From Lutibacter agarilyticus (GTDB taxonomy: Bacteria; Bacteroidota; Bacteroidia; Flavobacteriales; Flavobacteriaceae), in assembly GCF_900188235.1 (NCBI RefSeq), contig NZ_FZNT01000009.1, positions 124,001 to 188,000 of the forward strand: DNA of 64,000 nucleotides, written 5' to 3'. The notes beneath the pieces are model-generated. The model did no database searches and was not told the DNA's origin. It worked only from the letters and a program-made list of their open reading frames with translations. A program made the position numbers and the translations under genes. Positions 46,196-55,725 of this stretch are shown in pieces (position 1 is the first letter of the stretch; the number at the start of each line of letters is the position of its first letter).

Positions 46196-48040
46196 ATGAA
46201 AAATTATACAATAAAAATATTATTATTTATAGGGCTTATGTTGTCGTTTTCGTGCGAGGACTACTTAGATATAGCCCCAGAATCAGAGTTAGAACAAGCG
46301 GATGTTTTTTCAAGCTTTGATAACGCACAGGGATTTGTTGAAGAAATGTATGCGATGGTAGTTGATTACGGTACTGCCAGTCACACTTTTCAAGATTATA
46401 TGTTTGGAGATGATGCGTGGACTAAAAATGGATGGCAAGCAAGTGGTGCTATTGATAGAGGAAACTTAGGGTTTTGGGTAAATCATAAATACAGTTATTT
46501 AGGAGGTGCGTATGTTAGAGGGCCTGATACCAATAATACTAATGCAAGATTCAGACCACGTGTTTGGGATGCTGGTATGTTTGGTATTCGTAAAGCTAAT
46601 ATTGTGATTGAGAGTGTTGATTTAATGGTGAATTTATCTCAAGCAGAAAAAGATGTTATTTTAGGACAAGCCTATTTCTTTAGAGCTTATTTTCATAATG
46701 AGATTATGAAATTCTGGGGACGCTTTCCTTACATAGATACCGTACTTGTTGGTGAATTTGACTTACCACGCCCTGATACATATAAAGAATGTGCTTTAAG
46801 AGCAGATGAAGATTACAGAATGGCTGCTCAATTATTGCCTTTGAATTGGGATGATCAACCTTATGGCGAAAAAACTTTAAGTCAAAATGGAGGTAGACTT
46901 ACGAAAGGTGTAGCTTATGCTTTTCAAGGTAAAAACTTGCTTTTTGCTGCCAGCCCGTTAATGCATTTTAACAATCAATCTAGTATAAATACTTATGAGT
47001 ACGATACTGAATTAGCTGATATGGCAGTTGATGCTTTTGCAGAAGTTCTAAAATTAGATGACCAAGGAGTATATGGATTAGCTAATTGGAATGAGTATGA
47101 AGAAGTATTTTGGAAAACGCCAAACGCTAATATGTGGCCAGGAGGTACTGAGTTTATTTTTTCAGCACCTGGAGGAAATAGAGCAAGAGCTCAAGCCTTT
47201 ATGACTGCAGGTATGGAGAAAGCTATTCATGGAGTAAATGGGTCAGCGCTTTTTTCACCAACTCATAATTTTATCAATAATAATTTTGGAATGGCTAACG
47301 GGTTATCTATTGAAGATGATTTAAGTGGAGCGTATGGTACACCAACTTATGACCCTACAAAACCATTTGAAAATCGTGATCCAAGATTTTATAAATTTAT
47401 TGTGGCTGATAGAGATGTTCTTGGAACAAAAGGATCAGTTCCTGTTCAACATAGAACAGCACAGCTTTATATAGGTGGTGTACATGAAAAAGGTAATGGA
47501 GGTTCTAAATCAGGCTATATGCAAAAGAAATTTTACCCTGTAATTAATGGTGAGTTTCATAGTAAATGGAATAGAATTATTAATAGATATATGGGTGTGC
47601 GTTTAACTATGAGACTTACAGATGTATATTTAATGTATGCTGAAGCATTACTAGCTGCTAAAGGACCAAGTTCAATACCTGCTTCTTACGGGTTAACTGC
47701 TGAGGGTGCCATTAATAAAATACGTAATAGAGCTGGTATTCCAAATGTTCATTCATCTATTGTATCTGATAACAATAAATTTATGGATCAATTAAGAATA
47801 GAAAGAAGTGCAGAGTTATGTTTTGAAGCTCATAGATGGATGGATATTCGTCGTTGGGGAATAGCACATTTAGATAAATATAGGTTTAAAACAAAATTAG
47901 CGTATCCTAAAGATCATTCTTCATTCACAGAAGAAGTTCTTATAGAAAGAGTTTGTGAATATCCTAAGCACTATTGGTTGCCATTTGAGGCTAAGCAAAC
48001 ACAGTTTTATGAAGGTTTTCCTCAAAATCCAGGATGGTAG
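46196..48040 (+). CDS. SusD-like glycan-binding lipoprotein, copy 1
   Basis: 614 residues from ATG 46196 (the TTG three bases upstream is less likely). Lipobox LSFSC (Cys20). RagB/SusD features: N-terminal DYLDIAPESELEQADVFSS, TPR-like helices (ILGQAYFFRAYFHNEIMKFW), and the C-terminal SusD signature DVYLMYAEALL ... INKIRNRAGI ... IERSAELCFEAHRWMDIRRW ... HYWLPFEAKQTQFYEGFPQNPGW. It forms a lid over the preceding SusC and captures oligosaccharide at the cell surface. Confidence 0.95.
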   Translation: MKNYTIKILLFIGLMLSFSCEDYLDIAPESELEQADVFSSFDNAQGFVEEMYAMVVDYGTASHTFQDYMFGDDAWTKNGWQASGAIDRGNLGFWVNHKYSYLGGAYVRGPDTNNTNARFRPRVWDAGMFGIRKANIVIESVDLMVNLSQAEKDVILGQAYFFRAYFHNEIMKFWGRFPYIDTVLVGEFDLPRPDTYKECALRADEDYRMAAQLLPLNWDDQPYGEKTLSQNGGRLTKGVAYAFQGKNLLFAASPLMHFNNQSSINTYEYDTELADMAVDAFAEVLKLDDQGVYGLANWNEYEEVFWKTPNANMWPGGTEFIFSAPGGNRARAQAFMTAGMEKAIHGVNGSALFSPTHNFINNNFGMANGLSIEDDLSGAYGTPTYDPTKPFENRDPRFYKFIVADRDVLGTKGSVPVQHRTAQLYIGGVHEKGNGGSKSGYMQKKFYPVINGEFHSKWNRIINRYMGVRLTMRLTDVYLMYAEALLAAKGPSSIPASYGLTAEGAINKIRNRAGIPNVHSSIVSDNNKFMDQLRIERSAELCFEAHRWMDIRRWGIAHLDKYRFKTKLAYPKDHSSFTEEVLIERVCEYPKHYWLPFEAKQTQFYEGFPQNPGW

Positions 48041-48080
48041 TTTTACACAAATTCGTTTTAATTAATATAAAGAAAAAAAA

Positions 48081-51000
48081 ATGAAGATAAATAAATTATA
48101 TAGGTTGTTTACGCTAGTATGCTTTGCCTTGTTTTGCTTTTGTAATCAAACAATAGCACAAACAAAAGGTACAGAGGTTAACGCAACCGTGATTGATGAA
48201 CAAGGTAACCCAATAATGGGCGTTAATGTATTTGGCCCTAACGGAGTTCAAGCAATTACGAACGTTAATGGACAATTTCAAATTACATTATTGGGCGATG
48301 AGTCTGTTGTAATTCAAAAAAGAGGGTACGAATCAGAACTGATTAGTATCTCTGATTTATTGGACAATGTTACATTGGAGAAATCTCCTTTCCTAGCTAC
48401 AGAAGATGATCAAATTGAGATGGGACTTGTTAGTAAGAATCGTCGTGAGAATATTGGTGCTATTTCATCAATAAACACTAAAGATCGTTTAAAGTATGAT
48501 AATACACAATGGGTTAGAGATTACATTAATGGTTTAATGTTAGGTGTTAAAGGTTCTTCTAACGTTAGAGGTTTAGGAAATGCTATTTTTGTTATTGACG
48601 GAGTAATTGGTCGTGATCCAAATGTTTTAAATATGGAAGAGGTTGATCAGATTACTGTTCTTAGGGATGCGAATTCTGTAGCCTTATATGGTAGTCAAGG
48701 AAAAAATGGTGTTATCATTATCAATACCAAACGTGGAAAAACAAATAGAAAAGAAATGAACTTTAATGTTAGGTCTGGTCTTAGAACACCTATTGCTTTA
48801 CCTAATTATGTAGGGTCTTTGGATTACATGGAGCTATTTAACGAGGCAAGACTTAATGATGGGCAAGACATTACTTTTTTACCTAGTGATATTGATCCGT
48901 ATAAAAACAATCCAAATAAATATCAATATCCAGATGTTGACTTTTATTCAAATGAATATGTTAAACCATTTGTAAATTCAACAAGTGTTACTGCTGAGTT
49001 TTCTGGTGGATCTGATAAATCAAAGTATTATGTAAATGCAGGTTGGAACCATAATGAATCATGGGTTAGTATTAATCCTGATGCCAATGCAGGTAGTAAC
49101 CGTATTAATGTTAGAGGTAATATAGATTTTGTAGTAAACGATTGGATTACAAGTAGTCTTGATGGTATTGCAATTATAGGTTCAAATAAGAGTTCTTTAT
49201 CGAATTTGTTATCTGCAGGTACCACTTTTAAACCTAATTCTTATGTGCCTTTACTACCTGTAAATATGGTAGATACAATAGGGAATCCAGCGCTTGCAGG
49301 TCAAGTTAAGGCTGCTAGAATTTATGACGGCATGTTGTTAGGAGGAGCACAACAGTTTCAAGATAATACGCCTGTTGCGAATGCTATTGCTGGAGGTTAT
49401 CAAAATGATGTAACTCGTACTACGCAGTTCAACAACTCAATTAATTTTGATTTAGACAAGATAACGGAAGGTTTATCAGCAAAAACTTATTTAAGTTTTG
49501 ATTTTTATGATTCATATAAATTATCAGTTGAAAACAAATATAGCGTTTACCAAGCAACTTGGGAGGATGATAAAATAACAGCTTTGGAAGCTTTTGGAGA
49601 TGTAGATTTAAAAGATTTAACAGAAAATGTTAGAACCAATGGCTTTGTGTCTCGAATAGGTTTTTATGCACTAGTAAATTATGAAAAAACCATTGCTGAA
49701 AACCACTCATTAAATGCTACTTTTTTAGGTTATTACAATTCAACTAATAGTAACAATGTACTTCAAAAAGATATTGATTCTCACTTAGGGTTTCAATTGG
49801 TTTATGATTATAAGAAAAAAGTGTTTGTTGATTTTAGTGGAACTTACACTAGTTCAATTAAATTACCAGAAGGTAACAGAGGTGGCTTTTCACCAACACT
49901 TGGTTTAGGATATATACTTAGTGAGGAGTCGTTCTTGAAAAACAGTAATGTTATTGACTATCTAAAGTTAAAAGCATCAGGAGGTATTATAAAGTCTGAT
50001 CAAGGAATTGATGAGTATTATTTGTATAGTGAAACGTATAGTAATGGAGGAACGTTTAATTGGGCAGATGGGCAAAGTTCTAACAGAAGACAAAGCCTTG
50101 ATCAAGGTGAAAACCTTAATATGGGATTTGAAGAACGTATAGACCTAAATATTGGTTTTGAAAGTTATTTGATGAGTTCACTTTGGGTAGAGTTTAATTA
50201 TTTTAGAACGGAACTTGATAAGCAATTAGCGTTTTTGAGTAATAAATACCCGTCTTATTATAACACATTTAGACCGTATGATAATTTCAATAATAATAAA
50301 TATACAGGTTTTGAAATAGGATTAAATTATAATAAAACCATTAACGATTTTAGTGTAAGTTTTGGAGCTAATATTTTATATAGCGAAACTGAAGTAATAA
50401 AACGATCTGAAAGTTATGAGTTTGACTACCAAAATAGAGTTGGAAAAGAAACATCTACCATTTTTGGTTTAGTTGACCAAGGTTTTTATTCTGAAACTGA
50501 TTTTGATATTGATACAGACGGTAACTATATGTTAAAAGATGGTTTAGCAGTTCCTAACTTTGGAGCAGTTCAACCAGGAGATATTAAATATTTAGATCAA
50601 AACGGTGACAATGTTATTGATAACGATGACAATGTAGCTATTGGACAGTCTAGTAGCCCTTGGACTTATGGTGTAAACTTGAACCTTAAGTATAAATCGT
50701 TTAATTTATTTATATTAGGTACAGGTCAATTTGGAGCTGATGCCATTACGTCTAATAGCTATTATCAAGTAAATGGTAATGATAAATACTCAGAGGTTGT
50801 TTTAGGACGTTGGACACCAGAAACTGAAAGTACAGCAACTTTCCCTAGATTATCATCTGGAGAAAATGCAAATAACTTTAAAACATCTACGTTTTGGATG
50901 TACGATACTAGTTTCTTTAAAATTAACAGAGCTCAGTTAACTTATGAATTTGATAAAGATGTTTGTAGGAGTGTTGGGATGAAAGAATTTAGTATGAATA

Positions 51001-51113
51001 TTTCAGGAACCAATCTTTTTGAAATAGCTAAAAACAGAGATATTCGTCAATTAACAATTGGTGGTACTCCTCAATTTAGAGCATTTATGCTTGGTTTAAG
51101 AATGTCATTTTAA
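48081..51113 (+). CDS. SusC-like TonB-dependent transporter, copy 2
   Basis: 1010 residues. Signal peptide ending TIAQ, a carboxypeptidase-regulatory-like domain (EVNATVIDEQGNPIMGVNVF), a plug (AIFVIDGVIGRDPNVLNMEEVDQ..., SVALYGSQGKNGVIIINTKRGK) and a barrel ending FRAFMLGLRMSF. The segment between the regulatory domain and plug reads DQIEMGLVSKNRRENIGAIS, without the VGYG motif usual at a SusC TonB box, so its TonB contact sequence is atypical. It is strongly diverged from copy 1, implying a different ligand or oligomer size. Followed by its own SusD. Confidence 0.93.
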   Translation: MKINKLYRLFTLVCFALFCFCNQTIAQTKGTEVNATVIDEQGNPIMGVNVFGPNGVQAITNVNGQFQITLLGDESVVIQKRGYESELISISDLLDNVTLEKSPFLATEDDQIEMGLVSKNRRENIGAISSINTKDRLKYDNTQWVRDYINGLMLGVKGSSNVRGLGNAIFVIDGVIGRDPNVLNMEEVDQITVLRDANSVALYGSQGKNGVIIINTKRGKTNRKEMNFNVRSGLRTPIALPNYVGSLDYMELFNEARLNDGQDITFLPSDIDPYKNNPNKYQYPDVDFYSNEYVKPFVNSTSVTAEFSGGSDKSKYYVNAGWNHNESWVSINPDANAGSNRINVRGNIDFVVNDWITSSLDGIAIIGSNKSSLSNLLSAGTTFKPNSYVPLLPVNMVDTIGNPALAGQVKAARIYDGMLLGGAQQFQDNTPVANAIAGGYQNDVTRTTQFNNSINFDLDKITEGLSAKTYLSFDFYDSYKLSVENKYSVYQATWEDDKITALEAFGDVDLKDLTENVRTNGFVSRIGFYALVNYEKTIAENHSLNATFLGYYNSTNSNNVLQKDIDSHLGFQLVYDYKKKVFVDFSGTYTSSIKLPEGNRGGFSPTLGLGYILSEESFLKNSNVIDYLKLKASGGIIKSDQGIDEYYLYSETYSNGGTFNWADGQSSNRRQSLDQGENLNMGFEERIDLNIGFESYLMSSLWVEFNYFRTELDKQLAFLSNKYPSYYNTFRPYDNFNNNKYTGFEIGLNYNKTINDFSVSFGANILYSETEVIKRSESYEFDYQNRVGKETSTIFGLVDQGFYSETDFDIDTDGNYMLKDGLAVPNFGAVQPGDIKYLDQNGDNVIDNDDNVAIGQSSSPWTYGVNLNLKYKSFNLFILGTGQFGADAITSNSYYQVNGNDKYSEVVLGRWTPETESTATFPRLSSGENANNFKTSTFWMYDTSFFKINRAQLTYEFDKDVCRSVGMKEFSMNISGTNLFEIAKNRDIRQLTIGGTPQFRAFMLGLRMSF

Positions 51114-51138
51114 TACAAATAAAATTTAGATAAATAAA

Positions 51139-52848
51139 ATGAAAAATTCAATAAAATATATATTAATTATGTTGGTTTTTACCGGCATGATTGCCTGTGA
51201 TCCCATAGATGAAAACAGGTTAGATTTTGATTATGTAGGTTCAGATCCTGGGGCTGCAGAAGGATTATTATTACAAGGTTATTCAGGTATAATTGATCAG
51301 TTTGTATTTTCAGAAGGAGCAACAGATGATGCTGTTAATAATCAATTGACTAACGGCTACAAACGAATGGCTCTTGGCGAATTGTCAGCACAGTATAATC
51401 CTGCTTCACGTTGGAATACTTTTGAAAGAGTATTTTACGTAAACCAATTTTTAGAAATTATTAATCTTGGTGAAATACAATGGAGTAGAGATGAAGAGAT
51501 TAATGAAATGTTTAAAATGCGTATGAAGGGAGAGGCTGTAGCACTTAGAGCGTTACATCATTTTTATGCGTTACAGGCTCATGCAGGAGAAGATGCTTCA
51601 GGCAACTTATTAGGAATTCCCTATTTTACAGAGTTTATTAAATCCGATGGAGATTTTAATACACCACGTTTGTCATTCGAAGCTTCTGTTCAAGAAATTT
51701 TAAAAGATTTTGATGAAGCCCTTACATTATTACCTACAGATTATTCTCTTAGTGAAGGAGATGTAGATCCTTGGTATGCTAGTTATGATTATGGTAAATA
51801 TCAAGTAGTAAATGGTAATGCTTATGAATTACGTATTACTGGTAGAATAGTAAGAGCGTTAAAAGCACGTTTGGCATTGTTTGCTGCTAGCCCGTCATTT
51901 TTAAATGATCAATTTTATTATAATATGGCAGCAGAAAACGCAAGTGACATTTTGAATACTATTGGAGGAATTTCTGGTTTAGCACCTGATGGAGTTGAAT
52001 TTTACACATCTGATGATGCTATAAATAGCTCTGAAATGTTATGGCGTGGTTCAATCGGTGGTAATAGTTCAGGTTATGAAGAAAGAATGTTCCCGCCTTC
52101 AGTAAATGGTAAAGGAGAGATAAATCCAACGCACAATCTAGTAATGGCATTTCCTATGAAAAATGGATATCCTGCAACAGCTACTAACGGCTTTGATAAC
52201 CAAAATCCTTATGCTAATAGAGACCCACGTTTAGAAAAATATATTGTTCTTAATGGCGCTTCTTATGGAGGTGGAACTATTAATACTGGTTTCGGTGGTG
52301 GTATTGATAGATTAGATTCTATCCCTCAATTTTCAACAACTACAGGGTATTACCTTAAGAAATTATTACGTCCAGACGTAAGAATTAATAATGATGGAAC
52401 TACATCTGGACAAAGACACTTTGATGTTTACTTTAGGTATACAGAATTGTTCTTAATTTTGGCTGAGGCAACTAATGAAATTGGTGGTCCAGACCATCAG
52501 GTAAATGGAATGAGTGCTCGTAATGTTATTGGAGCAATCCGCCAAAGAGCCGGTATTACACAGCCAGATACTTACTTAGCATCTATAACATCTGCAGAAG
52601 AAATGCGTGATCTTATTAGAAATGAACGTCGTTTAGAATTGAGTTTTGAAGGACATAGATTTTGGGATCTTAGAAGATGGGGATTGTCTTTAAATGAAAC
52701 AGCAGAAGGTTACTTTTACGATGGAGATAATTATGTAGAACTTCCTTCTGTTGAAACTAGAAACTATCAATCATTTGCTACTTATATGCCAATTCCAAAT
52801 TCTGAAACTTTGAAATTTACAGAATTAACTCAAAATAAAGGTTGGTAA
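51139..52848 (+). CDS. SusD-like glycan-binding lipoprotein, copy 2
   Basis: 569 residues with lipobox GMIAC (Cys20). SusD features: GDLS-like ALGELSAQYNPASRWNTFERVFYVNQFLEI, helical KGEAVALRALHHFYALQAH, and C-terminal DVYFRYTELFLILAEATNE ... VIGAIRQRAGI ... RNERRLELSFEGHRFWDLRRWG ... YMPIPNSETLKFTELTQNKGW. Partner of the SusC copy 2, which ends 25 nt upstream. The sequence is only distantly like copy 1, consistent with a different binding specificity. Confidence 0.95.
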   Translation: MKNSIKYILIMLVFTGMIACDPIDENRLDFDYVGSDPGAAEGLLLQGYSGIIDQFVFSEGATDDAVNNQLTNGYKRMALGELSAQYNPASRWNTFERVFYVNQFLEIINLGEIQWSRDEEINEMFKMRMKGEAVALRALHHFYALQAHAGEDASGNLLGIPYFTEFIKSDGDFNTPRLSFEASVQEILKDFDEALTLLPTDYSLSEGDVDPWYASYDYGKYQVVNGNAYELRITGRIVRALKARLALFAASPSFLNDQFYYNMAAENASDILNTIGGISGLAPDGVEFYTSDDAINSSEMLWRGSIGGNSSGYEERMFPPSVNGKGEINPTHNLVMAFPMKNGYPATATNGFDNQNPYANRDPRLEKYIVLNGASYGGGTINTGFGGGIDRLDSIPQFSTTTGYYLKKLLRPDVRINNDGTTSGQRHFDVYFRYTELFLILAEATNEIGGPDHQVNGMSARNVIGAIRQRAGITQPDTYLASITSAEEMRDLIRNERRLELSFEGHRFWDLRRWGLSLNETAEGYFYDGDNYVELPSVETRNYQSFATYMPIPNSETLKFTELTQNKGW

Positions 52849-52886
52849 GATAATTGTATTTTAAAAATAATTATAAAACATTACAC

Positions 52887-53936
52887 ATGAAAATAAGATT
52901 ATTAATAATATTCGCTTTTGCCTTTAGTTTGATGGCTTGCGAAAATCAGGAAAATGAATTTGACGATTTTGGTTCAACTTCAGTTTATTTCCCATTTCAA
53001 ACTCCTGCTAGAACATTAATTCTAGGAGAATATGATTTAGGTTTTAATGATAACGATAACAATGGTAGATTTGAAATAGGTGTTACCATGGCTGGAGTTT
53101 ATGAAAATGATAAAAATAGAAAAGTGTATTTTGAATTAGCACCTGAATTAATAGACCCTGCGTTGTTAGGTGTTGCTGATGTAAATGTGAAGGTATTACC
53201 ATCTTCATATTATACCATCGAACAAGAAAGTCCAGTAACTATTCCTACAGGTTCTACCAAAGGACGTATTCCTGTACAATTGGAAGATGCATTTTTTGAA
53301 GATCCTCTTTCTTTCGCAGGTGAAAATGAAGTTAATTATGTAATTCCTCTAAAAATCACAGATTATGAACAATTAGATTCACTTTTAACGGGTGTACCTC
53401 TTGTTGATAACCCTATGAGGGTAAAAGCTGATGATTGGGAAACGTTACCAAAGGATTATACACTTTTCGGTATCAAGTTTATGAATAAATATCAAGGTAT
53501 ATATTTAAGACGTGGTGCTGATGAAATGACGAATGCTTCAGGAGAGACAGTAACTACTGTTTATCGTGATGAGTATGTTGTTAGAGATGAGTTGGTTCCT
53601 GTGACTACAAGTGGTAGAAATAACGTTGAGTTGTCAAACATTGTACGTAGAGCTGGTCTTACTAGCCCAGGAAGTGTTAACATAGAGTTAGCTTTTAATG
53701 ATGGTGGAGATTGTGTAATCACTAGTTTTGAAGATGATGTGTACAATGTTTCAGGATCAGGAAAGTTTGTTCAAGATGGAGACGAATGGGGTGGTAAACA
53801 GCAAGATGTAATATATTTAGATTATTCATACACTGATGCTGCTAATAACGAAACACATGCGGTTAAAGATACTTTAGTAATTAGAGATCGAAATGTTAAG
53901 TTTGAAGAGTTCACAGTTGAATTAACAGAATTTTAG
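52887..53936 (+). CDS. Surface glycan-binding-like lipoprotein after SusD (DUF1735/SusE-like)
   Basis: 349 residues from ATG 52887, which gives a clean lipoprotein signal (MKIRLLIIFAFAFSLMAC, Cys18); an in-frame TTG at 52854 is less likely. The mature protein starts ENQENEFDDF, then an all-beta domain of the DUF1735 type common in proteins encoded right after SusD (STSVYFPFQTPARTLILGEY, then ASSYYTIEQESPVTIPTGST-like strands near 115-140) and a C-terminal domain (DYTLFGIKFMNKYQGIYLRRG). Its position suggests a surface glycan-binding protein helping SusC/SusD. No catalytic residues visible. Confidence 0.82.
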   Translation: MKIRLLIIFAFAFSLMACENQENEFDDFGSTSVYFPFQTPARTLILGEYDLGFNDNDNNGRFEIGVTMAGVYENDKNRKVYFELAPELIDPALLGVADVNVKVLPSSYYTIEQESPVTIPTGSTKGRIPVQLEDAFFEDPLSFAGENEVNYVIPLKITDYEQLDSLLTGVPLVDNPMRVKADDWETLPKDYTLFGIKFMNKYQGIYLRRGADEMTNASGETVTTVYRDEYVVRDELVPVTTSGRNNVELSNIVRRAGLTSPGSVNIELAFNDGGDCVITSFEDDVYNVSGSGKFVQDGDEWGGKQQDVIYLDYSYTDAANNETHAVKDTLVIRDRNVKFEEFTVELTEF

Positions 53937-53962
53937 TTTTTAGTTTTATACAAACTAAGTTT

Positions 53963-53998
53963 AAAAAATAGCGAAGGTAAATCCTTCGCTATTTTTTT
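53963..53998 (+). terminator. Terminator of the SusCD operon
   Basis: Perfect 15-bp stem AAAAAATAGCGAAGG (53963-53977) / CCTTCGCTATTTTTT (53983-53997) with loop TAAAT and a further T. One of the strongest terminators in the window. Confidence 0.95.
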
Positions 53999-54217
53999 GA
54001 TTTATGCAAAGATATTTCTGCCATATTTATTATGCATGTTTTTAGTTTAAAGACTTTATTTAATGTGAGTTCTGCATAAATTAATCCACTTTTTTTAAAA
54101 AAAGAATGTATAAAAAACAAAGATTTTAAATACGCTTTTTTAATACTTATAAAAATAAAGTAACATTTTTTTGTTAAAAATTTTAATGTTGTTGTGAAGT
54201 GAATATTTAATTATTAA

Positions 54218-54262
54218 GCAGAACAGAGCAGGACATGTTTTGGTAGTGAAATCTTTAATTTG
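54218..54262 (+). promoter_or_regulatory. Regulon promoter 6 (GH5-sulfatase unit)
   Basis: GCAGAACAGAGCAGGACA at 54218-54235 (GCAG at 54218 and 54228), a 22-nt gap, then TAATTTG at 54256-54262, one base shorter inside the box than the canonical form. The start codon is about 28 nt further on. Confidence 0.7.
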
Positions 54263-54290
54263 CATATTAATTTAATTAAAATAAGTGTCT

Positions 54291-55691
54291 ATGAAGTTTC
54301 AAGTTATTTTTTGGTTAGTTACATTAACAACTGTTGTTACTTATTCGCAAATCAATCACGGGTTAAGAGATGAGTCTGGTCGTCATGTCATTCCAAGAGG
54401 TTTTGTAATCAATACAAATGATCATAAAGGTGAAGTTATTTTTGATAGTGATGATTATGTGAGAATGGTTCGAATGGGGGCTAATACACAAGTAATTCGA
54501 TTGGAATTAGGAAAGCTAAGTAGTTTTCCGGGGGGTAAATTAGATCAAAATTATCTTTTAAAATTAGATACTTTGGTGGCGTTGGGTCGAAATTCAGGAA
54601 TGAAAACTGTTTTTAAAATGACTGTTTATGGTGTAGATAAATTTATTTGGGAAGAATTTTGGTTGAATAAAAACAACGAATACCAAACATATATTAATGT
54701 TTGGAAAGTTATTTGGAATAGATTTTCTAACGATTCATCAGTTTTAGGGTATGATGTTGTAAATGAACCAAGAAAGTTAACAATGGATATTTCTTATACA
54801 GACCTAACAAAAAAATACCTAATACCACTGTATCAAAAAATTATTGATGAAAGTCAAAAGATAAATGCAGATAAAATGATTCTTTTTCAGTCAATATTTA
54901 TGAATAAAGGTGAGGCGATTGACAATAATCAGTATGCTGAAATTAAATTCCCTATAAATAGAAAAAACATCATTTTTGCACCTCATATTTATCAAAATAA
55001 AATAGATTTAATTAAGCCAGTAATGGATCGTTTTGATAAGGAATCTCAAATGTTAAATGCTCCAATTCTTATTGGAGAATGGGGGTTTCCAACATTTGCA
55101 GCTACAGATACGTTAATTGATGGTAAATTGGGTCAGCTAAAATACAAAGAGCTTTATATTAGAACAGCCGAAATTTTTGACCGTATGGGTGTAGGTTCTA
55201 TAAAAGCGTGGTTTTTAGGAAACAGAAGTATGCAAAATTTTCTTCCTGGTGGTCCATCAACGTGGGCTATTTTTAGTGACGAAAAAGCGGCTGGTACGGT
55301 TGAGCGTAAGTACATAACAGATATTATAGCACGACCATTTCCTCAATCTATTGCAGGTGATATTCAATCTTTTCTATTCAATCATGCAACAAGAACGCTT
55401 GATTTAAAAATAAAAGCCGATAATAGCAAAGGAGCTTCTAAAATATTTATAGGTGCCAACAGGCATTATCCTGATGGTTTTTCAGTTGTAATTAATGAAG
55501 ATTTGGTGCTGTATTATAATCCGTTAAAAAACGTTGGACTTGAGGTTTATAAATGTCCACAAGACGTAAATCCATCAAATTTTATTTGGGATACTCAAAG
55601 TCAAAAATTAATAGTATTACAATGGCCAACAAATAACACAGACTTCAATATAAAAATTGTACCTGGTTTAATGAATTTTGAAAAGTTGTAA
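54291..55691 (+). CDS. GH5-family glycosidase, endoglycoceramidase-like architecture
   Basis: 466 residues from ATG 54291 (the GTG two codons upstream is less likely). Signal peptide ends TYSQ. TIM barrel from about 22: FDSDDYVRMVRMGANTQVIRLE, acid/base E159 in DVVNEP, PHIYQ with H232 and Y234, and nucleophile E263 in LIGEWGF. The C-terminal about 100 residues form a small beta domain (LFNHATRTLDLKIKAD ... IFIGANRHYPDGFSVVIN) like the GH5_C domain of endoglycoceramidase-type GH5 enzymes. GH5 specificities vary widely, so the substrate is open. Followed at 34 nt by a sulfatase. Confidence 0.82.
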   Translation: MKFQVIFWLVTLTTVVTYSQINHGLRDESGRHVIPRGFVINTNDHKGEVIFDSDDYVRMVRMGANTQVIRLELGKLSSFPGGKLDQNYLLKLDTLVALGRNSGMKTVFKMTVYGVDKFIWEEFWLNKNNEYQTYINVWKVIWNRFSNDSSVLGYDVVNEPRKLTMDISYTDLTKKYLIPLYQKIIDESQKINADKMILFQSIFMNKGEAIDNNQYAEIKFPINRKNIIFAPHIYQNKIDLIKPVMDRFDKESQMLNAPILIGEWGFPTFAATDTLIDGKLGQLKYKELYIRTAEIFDRMGVGSIKAWFLGNRSMQNFLPGGPSTWAIFSDEKAAGTVERKYITDIIARPFPQSIAGDIQSFLFNHATRTLDLKIKADNSKGASKIFIGANRHYPDGFSVVINEDLVLYYNPLKNVGLEVYKCPQDVNPSNFIWDTQSQKLIVLQWPTNNTDFNIKIVPGLMNFEKL

Positions 55692-55725
55692 ATAGTAAAT
55701 TACAGTACTTAATATAAATATAATT

